In this document: piece after piece, positions 15,926 through 23,494 of the stretch | Layout of the letters: every line of letters begins with the position of its first letter | How positions within the stretch are numbered: position 1 is the first letter of the stretch | Assembly: GCA_031260885.1 (NCBI GenBank) | Contig: JAISKP010000101.1 | Location: 1 to 34,319 of the forward strand | From: Eubacteriales Family XIII. Incertae Sedis bacterium | Lineage (GTDB): Bacteria; Bacillota; Clostridia; Peptostreptococcales; Anaerovoracaceae | Length of the DNA: 34,319 bases | Direction of reading: 5' to 3' | Notes under the pieces: model-generated | Databases searched by the model: none | Seen by the model: the letters and a program-made list of their open reading frames with translations, nothing else | What the model was told of the DNA's origin: nothing | Program-made: the position numbers and the translations under genes

Positions 15926-17695
15926 TCAAGCATCCTCGCAAATAAATGTTTTATTTGGCACAAACGCATCCGTTCGAACAGCATAACGTCCTTCGCTCAA
16001 ATGTTCAAAGCCAAGTACATCATAGATATGTTCAACCATCTTGTTTTTTTGTGTCGGTAGATACGCCCCTATTATTCTTTTCCCGCCTGCGTTTCTTGCA
16101 GTTTCAACCGCGGTATTTATGATGAATTCCTCCATGCCACGCTTGAGTACCCTGCAGCTCATAAACCAGTTCTCTATATAAAATGTATCTTCATCCTCGC
16201 GACGCAGAATGAGCACTGAAATCAGACCGTAGTCTCCGAACTTATCCCTTAGCGAAAACGTCAACGGAAAATATTTCGGGTCAGCCGCAATCCGTTCCGC
16301 ATCTGCGGCGGTGTACCGCACCGTGCATAGATTGAATTGATTTGACCGCTGTGAAAGCTGTGCGGCGCGCGGGATGTTGAATTCGGTGAAGCCCGTGGTC
16401 GTTGCAATCATTTCAAGACTTTGCAGATATTCATCAATGGATGCATGTTCCCGCATATGCACGGTGCGATCCGCTTCCGCCCGATACTGTTCCGTACGCG
16501 CACCGTCGGCATCCGTGTAAGCCGGCGTCTCAAAAAGATTTAGTGATGTTAGAAATGTAACATAGTCCGAAGGATCCTCGGGAAGTTCGGGAACCGTAAT
16601 CTCCGGGATCATGCTGCGCACGAGGTCACGCTCTACAGGGTTGTCATCTATAAATACAAGAGAATCCATTCCGATATTCAGCGTTTCCTGAATCATTCGG
16701 ATATTACCGGCTTTATCCTGCCAATTTGCGACAAACATGGATATATCCGTGAGCCTCAACACCATATCGGCATGCTTTTCAAATGGCTCTTTCGCTGCAG
16801 CCTCTTCATTTTTACTGCAAACGGTCAGCAATATCCCGCGTTCTTTTAACTTTTTCAGCCAACACTGAAATTCTGAAAACGCATGCCCGCGACCGAGTTC
16901 GCCGAGCTCTATCGCATTCAATCCGTCATCGCCGATCACGCCGCCCCACAATGTGTTGTCGAGATCGAGCACAACGCACTTCTTTGTCTTTCCTCGAATG
17001 GCCTCAATCGTATCAAGCGTCAGCGCAGCCACGTCCGGTAAAGCGTCAAGCCGGATCGCAAGTTTGGCAGCGTAGTACATTTTCTCATCAAACAAATGTG
17101 ATCTGCCGTACGCATTCTGTATGTATGCGAGGTCGATAAGATGGATATCCTTCCGCCCTTCTGCAGTCCTCATAAGTCCCATATTGAGGCTTCGCATCTG
17201 GTAGATAAACGATTCCTTGATTTGCACGCCGTGGTTGCCGAAAATCCGATCATCTCTCTCCGCAGGCAGATACTGCAAAATCTTACAGCCGGATCTTGTT
17301 GCGATACTGTCCCAATAGCCCTGAATGCGGGACAGGGTATCCGCTGCGAATGATCCGCATTCGTTCAGCGGTCTATCACAATAAGACTCGTAAAGTTTTT
17401 GAGCCGAAATAAATATTAAAATATAGTCCGGACGAAAGGCGTAAACCTCGGAAGACGGATCGTACAGCTGATACTCGATCTGATTGTAATCAGTGTTGAA
17501 CACATTCAGATTGATATCCCGATAAGCGCCAAATGCTTGCAATGCCATCGCCAGCATTTGTGTCGCGCTATCCCCTAAAACCGCAAGACGAATCTCGGGA
17601 AACCCACTGACATCCTTCTTTAATTGTTTCTTTAATTCGGAAAATTTCATAGTTCTAATCATACTATATAATAGTGGAAATTGCATCCGTCTCAC
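15926..17695 (-). CDS. FkbH-type HAD-IIIC protein (ACP acyl loader)
   Basis: This 589-residue protein has three parts: an N-terminal SGNH-like region (LAVLGDSATQ, ~37-46), a HAD-IIIC domain with the nucleophile motif VVLDLDNTLWGG (D244/D246) and FIDDNPVERD, and a C-terminal GNAT-like region with LSQRSNQFNLCTVRY and MSCRVLKRGMEEF. That whole pattern is FkbH. Characterised FkbH enzymes take 1,3-bisphosphoglycerate, dephosphorylate it and place the glyceryl unit on an ACP thiol; some relatives load other acyl groups. The GTG start at 17695 overlaps the upstream GT2 stop (GTGA). ATG 17650 (MKFSELKKQLKK) is an alternative. It is last in the minus-strand glycosyltransferase operon. The ACP at 11907-12158 is its obvious partner. 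Confidence 0.9.
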   Translation of the reverse strand: MRRMQFPLLYSMIRTMKFSELKKQLKKDVSGFPEIRLAVLGDSATQMLAMALQAFGAYRDINLNVFNTDYNQIEYQLYDPSSEVYAFRPDYILIFISAQKLYESYCDRPLNECGSFAADTLSRIQGYWDSIATRSGCKILQYLPAERDDRIFGNHGVQIKESFIYQMRSLNMGLMRTAEGRKDIHLIDLAYIQNAYGRSHLFDEKMYYAAKLAIRLDALPDVAALTLDTIEAIRGKTKKCVVLDLDNTLWGGVIGDDGLNAIELGELGRGHAFSEFQCWLKKLKERGILLTVCSKNEEAAAKEPFEKHADMVLRLTDISMFVANWQDKAGNIRMIQETLNIGMDSLVFIDDNPVERDLVRSMIPEITVPELPEDPSDYVTFLTSLNLFETPAYTDADGARTEQYRAEADRTVHMREHASIDEYLQSLEMIATTTGFTEFNIPRAAQLSQRSNQFNLCTVRYTAADAERIAADPKYFPLTFSLRDKFGDYGLISVLILRREDEDTFYIENWFMSCRVLKRGMEEFIINTAVETARNAGGKRIIGAYLPTQKNKMVEHIYDVLGFEHLSEGRYAVRTDAFVPNKTFICEDA

Positions 17696-18474
17696 AGTTT
17701 GTTGCTGTCGTAGGCTTTGCTGTACCGCTTAATGAGCATTTTTGCGATGGGCTTCGGCCAGTACCTTAAGAACATCTCGTAATCCTCATTGTAGCGCTGT
17801 CCGTTCGCGACCATGTTCGTCGTCTGGGATTCGGCATAGATGCGGTGTCCCATCAGCAGCTCTTTGATGTAGAGGAAGTCCCCTTTTTCCTGCGCAAGGC
17901 GGGAGATGGCTTCCCAATCATGGCTGTTGTTGTAATTCGTCACGAAGTCCAGCGCCGGGAAGCGCTTCTTGTTGTAGGTGGATCCGGGGCAGTTGACCGG
18001 ATAGCCGAAGGAAAAAACCCTGTTTCGCAGAAAACGACTTCCCTTTGCAACCGAAAACGGCACGCACATGAAGCGCTTGATGCGCAGGATATGGTTGCTT
18101 TCCGTGCGCACACCGTTTCGGAGCTCATAGTAGTTTGTGAATGCCACGATCGGGTTCTTGCTGCTTTCAAGGGCGGTCATCGTCTTTTCCGCAAATTCCG
18201 GCTCGTAATAATCATCCTGATGCGCGAGTGTCACGAAATCCGTCTCCGCCTGGGCATAGGCGAAGTTCCAATCGCGCGGCGAACTTCCGCCCGCCGGATT
18301 GACGCGAACCTCAAGACCGTATTTGTCGGCTACGCCGCGGATCGTATCGTTCGGCGTCGACGTGGAGATGAGTATTTTGCTCGGAATCGTCTGTGCGCAC
18401 AGCGTTGCAGCCGCCTCATCGAGGAAGGCGCTTTCTTTATATGCACAGATGACGAAGGTGTGATTCGTTGTCAT
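17692..18474 (-). CDS. Glycosyltransferase family 2
   Basis: This 260-residue enzyme has a GT-A fold start (TFVICAYKESAFLDEAAATLCAQ) and an acidic metal site (VTLAHQDDYYEPEF, ~78-91). The catalytic-core length is short and there is no membrane segment, so it acts on the cytosolic side. The donor is unknown. ATG 18474 is preceded by AAAGGAT. It is fourth in the operon starting at 22380, 12 bases after the preceding GT2 gene and overlapping the FkbH gene by four bases. HQDD in place of the common DxD is acceptable in GT2 subfamilies. A rhamnosyl- or side-branch transferase would fit, but this is context only. Confidence 0.88.
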   Translation of the reverse strand: MTTNHTFVICAYKESAFLDEAAATLCAQTIPSKILISTSTPNDTIRGVADKYGLEVRVNPAGGSSPRDWNFAYAQAETDFVTLAHQDDYYEPEFAEKTMTALESSKNPIVAFTNYYELRNGVRTESNHILRIKRFMCVPFSVAKGSRFLRNRVFSFGYPVNCPGSTYNKKRFPALDFVTNYNNSHDWEAISRLAQEKGDFLYIKELLMGHRIYAESQTTNMVANGQRYNEDYEMFLRYWPKPIAKMLIKRYSKAYDSNKL

Positions 18475-18486
18475 GGATTGGATCCT

Positions 18487-19482
18487 TTACGATGCTTTGC
18501 AGTAGACAGCCGCGAAAAGCTTCATGAGTTTCAGCTTATGAATGCGCAGGAAGACGGCAATCGGAACCTTCACGCTCAGCGCTTCGCCTTTCAGTCCGTA
18601 AAGCAGGAAGCGGTTCTTTTTAAAGTCCGGGAAACGTTCCTGAATCCAGTCAAATAAGACATGGTAGGTCTCCAGATACTTTTCCTTCGTGCTGGTTCTG
18701 CCGGAATGGAGCAGGTAATACATGGGGATCTTGGCGAGGAAGTACTCCCGAAGCCGTTCCGTTTCAAAATGCAGACTGTACATTTTTTCCATCCAAGGGA
18801 TGATCGCAACATCGTCCCGAAATCCTTTGTGTGCACTGTTCGAAACGCTGGCTTCGTTGAAAAACCAGTTGTAGCCCTCGTAGGCGATGAAGCCGAATTT
18901 CTTCGTTAGACCCGCTTCGCTGACGGAAAAGACCACGTCCTCGCCGATGTTGTTATCGAAAAATTCGATGTGTTTTTCTTTTATAAAGGATGCGCGGTGG
19001 ATCTTGCCCCAGGCAAAGGTGTTGATATACTGAAAATATCCCTTGCCGATGATGCGCTTGCGCGATACGATCTTGCCTGTGGTATTCGGTCGTTTATGTC
19101 CGCCGATCACGACATCGCAGTCTCCGGCCTCGATCGCGTCATAGAACGTACGGATATAGTCTCTATCAAAATAGTCGTCCTGATCGATGAAGAGGATGTA
19201 CCTCCCGTTTGCAAGCGATAGACCCTTGTTGCGCGTTGCGGCCACGCCCATATTCGGATGCGAAATGACACGGATCGCGGCTTTCGGATTCCGGTCAGGA
19301 TCCGCGTATGCATTCATGATCTGTTTGGATTCATCGGTCGATCCGTCATCGAGCAGGAGGATCTCCACCGCGTCAAAACGGTCGAAGTCGTTTTGAAGGA
19401 TGCTGTCTATGCAGCGGTTCAGATATTCTGCGCCGTTGTATACGGGAACGATGATGCTGATTTCAGGGATGCCGTTTTTCAT
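18487..19482 (-). CDS. Glycosyltransferase family 2
   Basis: This 331-residue GT-A enzyme has ISIIVPVYNGAEYLNRCIDSIL at the N terminus, LLLDDGSTDES (~41-51) and the metal-binding FIDQDDYFDRDYI (~95-107). No membrane helices are evident. The C-terminal third (LREYFLAKIPMYYLLHSGR...) resembles capsule glycosyltransferases of Bacillota. ATG 19482 has no strong ribosome site and sits 19 bases after the upstream stop, so it may depend on translation of the gene before it. The sugar specificity cannot be read from sequence. Its neighbours suggest it extends or branches the RgpF-type rhamnose-containing chain. Confidence 0.88.
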   Translation of the reverse strand: MKNGIPEISIIVPVYNGAEYLNRCIDSILQNDFDRFDAVEILLLDDGSTDESKQIMNAYADPDRNPKAAIRVISHPNMGVAATRNKGLSLANGRYILFIDQDDYFDRDYIRTFYDAIEAGDCDVVIGGHKRPNTTGKIVSRKRIIGKGYFQYINTFAWGKIHRASFIKEKHIEFFDNNIGEDVVFSVSEAGLTKKFGFIAYEGYNWFFNEASVSNSAHKGFRDDVAIIPWMEKMYSLHFETERLREYFLAKIPMYYLLHSGRTSTKEKYLETYHVLFDWIQERFPDFKKNRFLLYGLKGEALSVKVPIAVFLRIHKLKLMKLFAAVYCKAS

Positions 19483-19501
19483 TTTACCGATGGATCGTTT
19501 T

Positions 19502-20428
19502 TCATCTGTACAGCTTTGTAAGCATGTTCAGCTTCACTTCAAAGTCCTGTCGCGTCTTTTTGCTCAGCGAGTTTAAGATCAGACCGCAGGTCAGGGAGAG
19601 CATGGACGCGATGGCGATGAAACCCGTTGCGATCAGCGTGAGGATGTGGGGCACGAACAGCGTCTGGATATAGGTGACGAGAATCGGAATGAAGAGTCCG
19701 AGGGTGATGAGCGCCAGCACGAGCGCGATGCCGCCGAAAAAGGTGAGCGGCTTGTAATCCTTGAACAGGACGCCGATCGTCTTCAGAACCTTAAAACCAT
19801 CCGAGAAGGTATTGAGCTTCGATACGCTGCCTTCCGGGCGGTCGCGGTAGCCGACGGGAATCGTCGCCAGATGCATGTTTTTGTCGAGCGCATGGATGGT
19901 CATCTCGGTTTCGATCTCAAAGCCCATCGACAGCACGGGAAAGGACTTGACGAAGAGGGTGCTGAATCCGCGGTATCCCGTCATGATGTCCGTCACATTG
20001 CCCTTGAAGAAGGTGTTGACGAGCTTGCGCACGAGGACGTTGCCCGAATTGTGGAACATGCGCTTGTTTTCTGTGAAATAGGTGGAGGACAGGCGGTCGC
20101 CGATGACCATGTCCGCACCTTCGTTCAGCACTTTATCTGCGATCTCCCGCGCGTGCTCCGCCGGGTAAGTATCGTCGCCGTCTATCATCAGATAGCATTC
20201 GGCGTCGATGTCGCGAAACATGGCGCGGATGACGTTGCCCTTCCCCTGCTTGCGTTCATAGCGCACGATGGCACCGGCCTCCTTTGCGATCACATCCGTT
20301 CCGTCTTTGGAATTGTTATCGTAGACGTAGATCGCTGCCTCCGGCAGGGCGGCGGCGAAATCTGAGACGACCTTTGCGATGGTCTGCGACTCGTTGTAGC
20401 AGGGTATCAGTACGGCAATACGATCCAT
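19502..20428 (-). CDS. DPM1/GtrB-like polyprenyl-phosphate glycosyltransferase (GT2 with two C-terminal helices)
   Basis: The 308-residue protein begins IAVLIPCYNESQTIAKVV, has the DxD-type motif LMIDGDDTYPAEH (~76-88) and FMTGYRGF-like DIMTGYRGFSTLF, and ends in two hydrophobic segments (TFFGGIALVLALITLGLFIP and ILTLIATGFIAIASMLSLTCGL). That architecture matches enzymes that make polyprenyl-phosphate-linked monosaccharides on the cytosolic face. A perfect AGGAGG lies before ATG 20428, and only five bases separate it from the RgpF gene. Its lipid-linked product would need flipping, for which the ArnEF-like pair at 22.5-23.2 kb is a candidate, and a GT-C enzyme to use it, of which two are present. 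The sugar is unknown. Confidence 0.88.
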   Translation of the reverse strand: MDRIAVLIPCYNESQTIAKVVSDFAAALPEAAIYVYDNNSKDGTDVIAKEAGAIVRYERKQGKGNVIRAMFRDIDAECYLMIDGDDTYPAEHAREIADKVLNEGADMVIGDRLSSTYFTENKRMFHNSGNVLVRKLVNTFFKGNVTDIMTGYRGFSTLFVKSFPVLSMGFEIETEMTIHALDKNMHLATIPVGYRDRPEGSVSKLNTFSDGFKVLKTIGVLFKDYKPLTFFGGIALVLALITLGLFIPILVTYIQTLFVPHILTLIATGFIAIASMLSLTCGLILNSLSKKTRQDFEVKLNMLTKLYR

Positions 20429-20433
20429 TTGTG

Positions 20434-22380
20434 TTACCTCCTCTGGCTTTGCATTCTCTCGAGCTTTTCGCGCTGTCTCGCGCGCAGTATTTTTCGTTCT
20501 TCGAAATAGCCTTTTCTGTTTGGACCGAGCAAAAGGCGTTTGATGTCGTGCAAGACGTTGTAGAGCGGACCCGCCTTCTCTTTTAGCACTTCATTCATGC
20601 GGTGATAGGTCGCGATCGCACGCATAAACCGGATCCGCCGGGCGAGAATCCTAAGGTAATCGATGTAGGTGTAGAACAGATAGTGCATGCTCTTCAGGAT
20701 GGAATTTGAGCTGCGGACGTAATGGGACAGATTCGAATACTCGAGCTCGGCATAGTCGTCCGACATCACGTAAGCGGGATAGTATCCTGCACTCTGCGCC
20801 GCGTAGGGGTAGATCCGTTCGATCGAATGCAGGATCGTCCCGTCTGAATCGAGCGGCTCTTCCGGAAAGTCCTCGTATTGCCAGCCGTAATCGAAGAGCT
20901 CTTTCAGCGCATCGCCGCGAAACCAGAATGCACCGCCAAAGGGACAGATCGGCGAGATGAAATACGAAATGGGTGAACGCAGTCCCAACCGCTTGTGAAG
21001 CGCTTCCACATTGTTGAAATTGACCGTCCACTCGTTTCCCATGATGGAATAGAATATCCCATGGTTCGGGGGCGGTGCCGCCAGGATGCCGAGTCTTCTG
21101 TCCTTCTCGAAAGTTGCAATCACATTGTCCACATAGGTTTTGTTCGGTAGCAGGTTCTCGTTGATCTTATACGACCAGCTCCAAGCGATGTCGAGACCGC
21201 TCTGGTTGCTCTTCTTTTCCTTCCAGAAGCACAGGAGATCGTACTGCGCCGGTACGTCGGCCAGCGCTACGAGCAGGGCGCTTTCGCTGCGTCCGCGGTT
21301 TTCTGCGATGCGGATCTCCGTTTTGTTCGGCAGTTTTTCAAAGAGGGCACGGATGCCGTCCGCCTTTTCTTCTGTGTTTGTCGTGATGTAGATATCCGAA
21401 CTTTCCGGCATGCTCTCCGCATAGTGCAGGGCTTCCTCAAACATGTCCGGAAAGTACATATGCATCAGCAGCGCCGTCTTCATGCGTTCATGCGCATGGT
21501 CGGCACCCGCCAAATGTACACTGAGCGGCAGGATGCGGTTGAGCCCGAGCGCACGGACAAATTCATAGTGATAGAACACCCGGATCAGTTTTTCCCAGAT
21601 CAGATCGGTGTCGTAGTCCGTATGATCCCTTAGATAATTCAGCGCCTGCCTGGGCTGCTCCCCGGCGTTGATCTCGAGCGTATCCGTGACGAAGAGCTTG
21701 ACCTTCACAAACGGAAAACGACTGTAGAGCAACTTCATCGGATGCAGAATCGTCGGATTCGGATGTTCCGGATCGATCTCCGGATGTGCGTATACATCCC
21801 AAGAATATCCCATATCCGCGAATGTCTTCGTGAAGACGGATTCGTGCAGCCCGATGGCATCCGCCCATGAATCGATGATCGGCAGCCTGTCCCAGTAAGC
21901 CTTCAACTTCGGTTCTCTCAGAAGGCGGTTTCCGAGTACGAGAAAGTAGGTCTGTACGTGCGCAGGGAGGCATTTCCACGGATTTTTTTTTGTGAAGTCA
22001 TCGCGGAATTCGTCATGCTGCGTGGCGCCCCAAAAATCGAGCCCTCTGCCGGACATCTCATCAAACATCTCGGAGAACGGAAACACCGGACCGAAGACCG
22101 TGTCGTTTGCGAGGATGACTTCGTCATATTCCGCGGCGTGATCCCAACCGAGCTTTTCGAGCCCGAACTTATATGCCCAGGTGTCAAAGCCTTCGTTGTG
22201 CCGCGTATAGATTTCCTTCGTGTGCTTTTCAAATAAGGTGCGGGAATCATCCGTGATTTCACCGTTGCTGACGACGATCAGGCGGCTGATGTGCGCCGCC
22301 AGATTTGTAAGATAGTAGTCGATACATCTGTCTGCGATGCCTTTTTCGTCATAAAAAACAAAGATGGCAGCTCTATTCAT
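20434..22380 (-). CDS. RgpF-family rhamnan synthesis protein
   Basis: This 648-residue protein has the two halves of the RgpF family. Early motifs are IFVFYDEKGIADRCIDYYLTNL, TRHNEGFDTWAYKFGL and VILANDTVFGPV. Later ones are IAENRGRSESALLVAL, FWKEKKSNQ and PFGGAFWFRGDALK. In streptococci RgpF is a rhamnosyltransferase of the rhamnose-glucose polysaccharide, so the locus most likely makes a rhamnose-containing polymer from the RmlABCD product. It is somewhat longer than streptococcal RgpF, with an extra basic C-terminal tail (~60 residues rich in Arg/Lys) that could be membrane-associated. It is the first gene of the minus-strand operon and has its own promoter and a GGAAAGG ribosome site. Confidence 0.9.
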   Translation of the reverse strand: MNRAAIFVFYDEKGIADRCIDYYLTNLAAHISRLIVVSNGEITDDSRTLFEKHTKEIYTRHNEGFDTWAYKFGLEKLGWDHAAEYDEVILANDTVFGPVFPFSEMFDEMSGRGLDFWGATQHDEFRDDFTKKNPWKCLPAHVQTYFLVLGNRLLREPKLKAYWDRLPIIDSWADAIGLHESVFTKTFADMGYSWDVYAHPEIDPEHPNPTILHPMKLLYSRFPFVKVKLFVTDTLEINAGEQPRQALNYLRDHTDYDTDLIWEKLIRVFYHYEFVRALGLNRILPLSVHLAGADHAHERMKTALLMHMYFPDMFEEALHYAESMPESSDIYITTNTEEKADGIRALFEKLPNKTEIRIAENRGRSESALLVALADVPAQYDLLCFWKEKKSNQSGLDIAWSWSYKINENLLPNKTYVDNVIATFEKDRRLGILAAPPPNHGIFYSIMGNEWTVNFNNVEALHKRLGLRSPISYFISPICPFGGAFWFRGDALKELFDYGWQYEDFPEEPLDSDGTILHSIERIYPYAAQSAGYYPAYVMSDDYAELEYSNLSHYVRSSNSILKSMHYLFYTYIDYLRILARRIRFMRAIATYHRMNEVLKEKAGPLYNVLHDIKRLLLGPNRKGYFEERKILRARQREKLERMQSQRR

Positions 22381-22414
22381 AAATGGTGCCTTTCCAAACG
22401 TTATTTCTTCGAAA

Positions 22415-22443
22415 AGTATACCATGGAGACCGTTTCAGCACAA
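22415..22443 (-). promoter_or_regulatory. Promoter of the rgpF-fkbH operon
   Basis: On the minus strand, TTGTGC (22438-22443) and TATACT (22415-22420) have a 17-base spacer and an extended -10 (TGGTATACT). The -35 box directly abuts the -35 box of the divergent promoter. Confidence 0.6.
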
Positions 22444-22472
22444 TTGCAAGTTCGCGTCATGTATGCGATAAT
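22444..22472 (+). promoter_or_regulatory. Promoter of the ArnEF-like pair, nearly leaderless
   Basis: TTGCAA (22444-22449), a 17-base spacer and GATAAT (22467-22472) with TG one base upstream. The expected start point is near 22479, only about three bases before ATG 22482, and no Shine-Dalgarno sequence is present. Confidence 0.6.
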
Positions 22473-22481
22473 CATTTAGTC

Positions 22482-22850
22482 ATGAACGAAAAACTTTCAG
22501 ATTTAAATAAGCCGGATAAGACCTATAAATACAGCGGCATCGGCGTGGCGCTCATGGTTGTGTCTTCGCTCTGCGCCTGCATCGGTCAGATGTTTTGGAA
22601 ATTGTCCGCGACCGGAACACTTCTTGAACTGATTCTCGGACTGTTCCTGTACGGCGTCGGCGCGGTCGTGATGCTCGTCGCTTACAAATTCGGAAAACTC
22701 TCCGTATTGCAGCCGATCATGTCGCTGAACTACGTGTTTGCGATCGTGATCGGGATCCTTGTTTTCAGTGAAACGATGTCCGCATTGAAGGTCGGCGGGA
22801 TCGCCGCGGTGATCCTCGGCGTCATTTTGATCGGTGGCGAAAATGAATAG
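22482..22850 (+). CDS. EmrE/ArnE-like small membrane protein, first half of a lipid-sugar flippase pair
   Basis: This 122-residue protein has four hydrophobic segments in the DMT/SMR pattern, with the family phrase LQPIMSLNYVFAIVIGILVFSETMS in helix 3-4 and a final ILGVILIGG. The track start at 22383 would place the promoter inside the gene. ATG 22482 gives the normal SMR length. The next gene encodes a second four-helix protein, so the two probably form a heterodimer like ArnE/ArnF, which moves undecaprenyl-phosphate-aminoarabinose. Here the cargo may be the sugar attached by the DPM1-like or GtrB-like transferases encoded on either side. A drug exporter is less likely given the context. Confidence 0.82.
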   Translation: MNEKLSDLNKPDKTYKYSGIGVALMVVSSLCACIGQMFWKLSATGTLLELILGLFLYGVGAVVMLVAYKFGKLSVLQPIMSLNYVFAIVIGILVFSETMSALKVGGIAAVILGVILIGGENE

Positions 22851-23181
22851 CGCTGCGCTCATTACAATGCTTTTATCTATGACAGTTATGGGCTCTGTCG
22901 CCGCGTTGTTTTTTAAGCGCGCCTCATCCTTTAAGTCCCTAAAGGCACTGATCACAAACATCAATCTGTATGTCGGCGTCTTCTTGTATCTCATCTGCGC
23001 CGCGCTGAATATCATCGTGCTGCGCTATCTGGATTATTCCGTCGTGCTGCCGATCACATCGCTCACCTACATCTGGACGCTGATCATCGCGGCGATCTTT
23101 TTGAAAGAAAAGGCGACAAAGCGCAAGGTGTCCGGTCTCTGTCTGATCATCGTGGGCGCGGTGCTGATCGCCTTCGCGTAA
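22843..23181 (+). CDS. EmrE/ArnF-like small membrane protein, second half of the pair
   Basis: This 112-residue protein from ATG 22843 (GTG 22834 is in frame just upstream) overlaps the first gene by eight bases. It has four hydrophobic segments. The third and fourth (VVLPITSLTYIWTLIIAAIFLKEKAT and LCLIIVGAVLIAFA) carry the DMT/SMR signature with the conserved Pro and the Lys-Glu-Lys turn. It lacks the helix-1 glutamate (E14 of EmrE) used by proton-coupled drug exporters, which fits a lipid-sugar flippase better. A terminator-like repeat element follows. Assignment as ArnF-like is by architecture and context. Confidence 0.82.
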   Translation: MNSAALITMLLSMTVMGSVAALFFKRASSFKSLKALITNINLYVGVFLYLICAALNIIVLRYLDYSVVLPITSLTYIWTLIIAAIFLKEKATKRKVSGLCLIIVGAVLIAFA

Positions 23182-23219
23182 TTTACCGTTCAAATTTACC
23201 ATTCAAATTTACTATTCAA
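23181..23219 (+). repeat. Three tandem 13-base repeats after the ArnF-like gene
   Basis: The unit ATTTACCGTTCAA is followed directly by ATTTACCATTCAA and ATTTACTATTCAA, starting at the last base of the stop codon. There is no obvious stem, and the role is unknown. Confidence 0.85.
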
Positions 23220-23228
23220 ATATGATAA

Positions 23229-23460
23229 TGAGAATAGTTCCCGAACGAAATGCGTTCTCGGCAGATAGAGGGGCTGTTTTACGCCGAAAAGTCGTTTCGT
23301 TCGGGATTTCACCGTCAAATTGAGAATAGTTCCCGAACGAGATGCATTCTCGACAGATAGAGGAGCTGTTTTACGCCGAAAAGTCGTTTCGTTCGGTTTT
23401 TTTATCTAAAAGCAGGACTCATTCTCGAACGAGATGCGTTCTCGGCAAGGCGGGTTTGTT
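23229..23460 (+). repeat. Left copy of a dispersed inverted-repeat element: two 92-base tandem units plus a partial third
   Basis: Each unit holds a 66-base element. In the first (23240-23305) the ends are a perfect 11-base inverted repeat, CCCGAACGAAA...TTTCGTTCGGG, with an inner TCGGC/GCCGA stem. The second (23332-23397) repeats it with period 92 and is followed by seven T. A partial third begins near 23424. The spacers are GAGAATAGTT and TTTATCTAAAAGCAGGACTCATTC. The same elements and spacers recur in opposite orientation at 31110-31280. No ORF of note and no transposase is present, so it resembles a MITE/REP-type element that also serves as a terminator. Confidence 0.85.
23376..23403 (+). 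terminator. Rho-independent-type terminator within the second repeat unit
   Basis: The stem CCGAA/TTCGG at the end of the 66-base element is followed by seven consecutive T. The larger outer stem of the unit (from 23333) would strengthen it. It lies downstream of the ArnEF-like genes on their strand. Confidence 0.55.
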
Positions 23461-23494
23461 TTGTATTCAAATGTTCATGTGTGTATCCGATTTG

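Noticed and set aside
17845-18657. Plus-strand ORF of 270 residues
   Set aside because: Antisense to two well-supported GT2 genes, with no recognisable motif or ribosome site.
19646-20365. Plus-strand ORF of 239 residues
   Set aside because: Antisense to the DPM1-like GT2 gene; Glu/Arg/His-rich composition without domain features.
22482-23181. Drug efflux (SMR) pair
   Set aside because: Context and lack of the helix-1 glutamate in the second protein favour an ArnEF-like lipid-sugar flippase, although the call remains inferential.
23229-23460. Possible CRISPR array
   Set aside because: The units are 92 bases apart with near-identical spacers, only two or three copies, and no cas genes.
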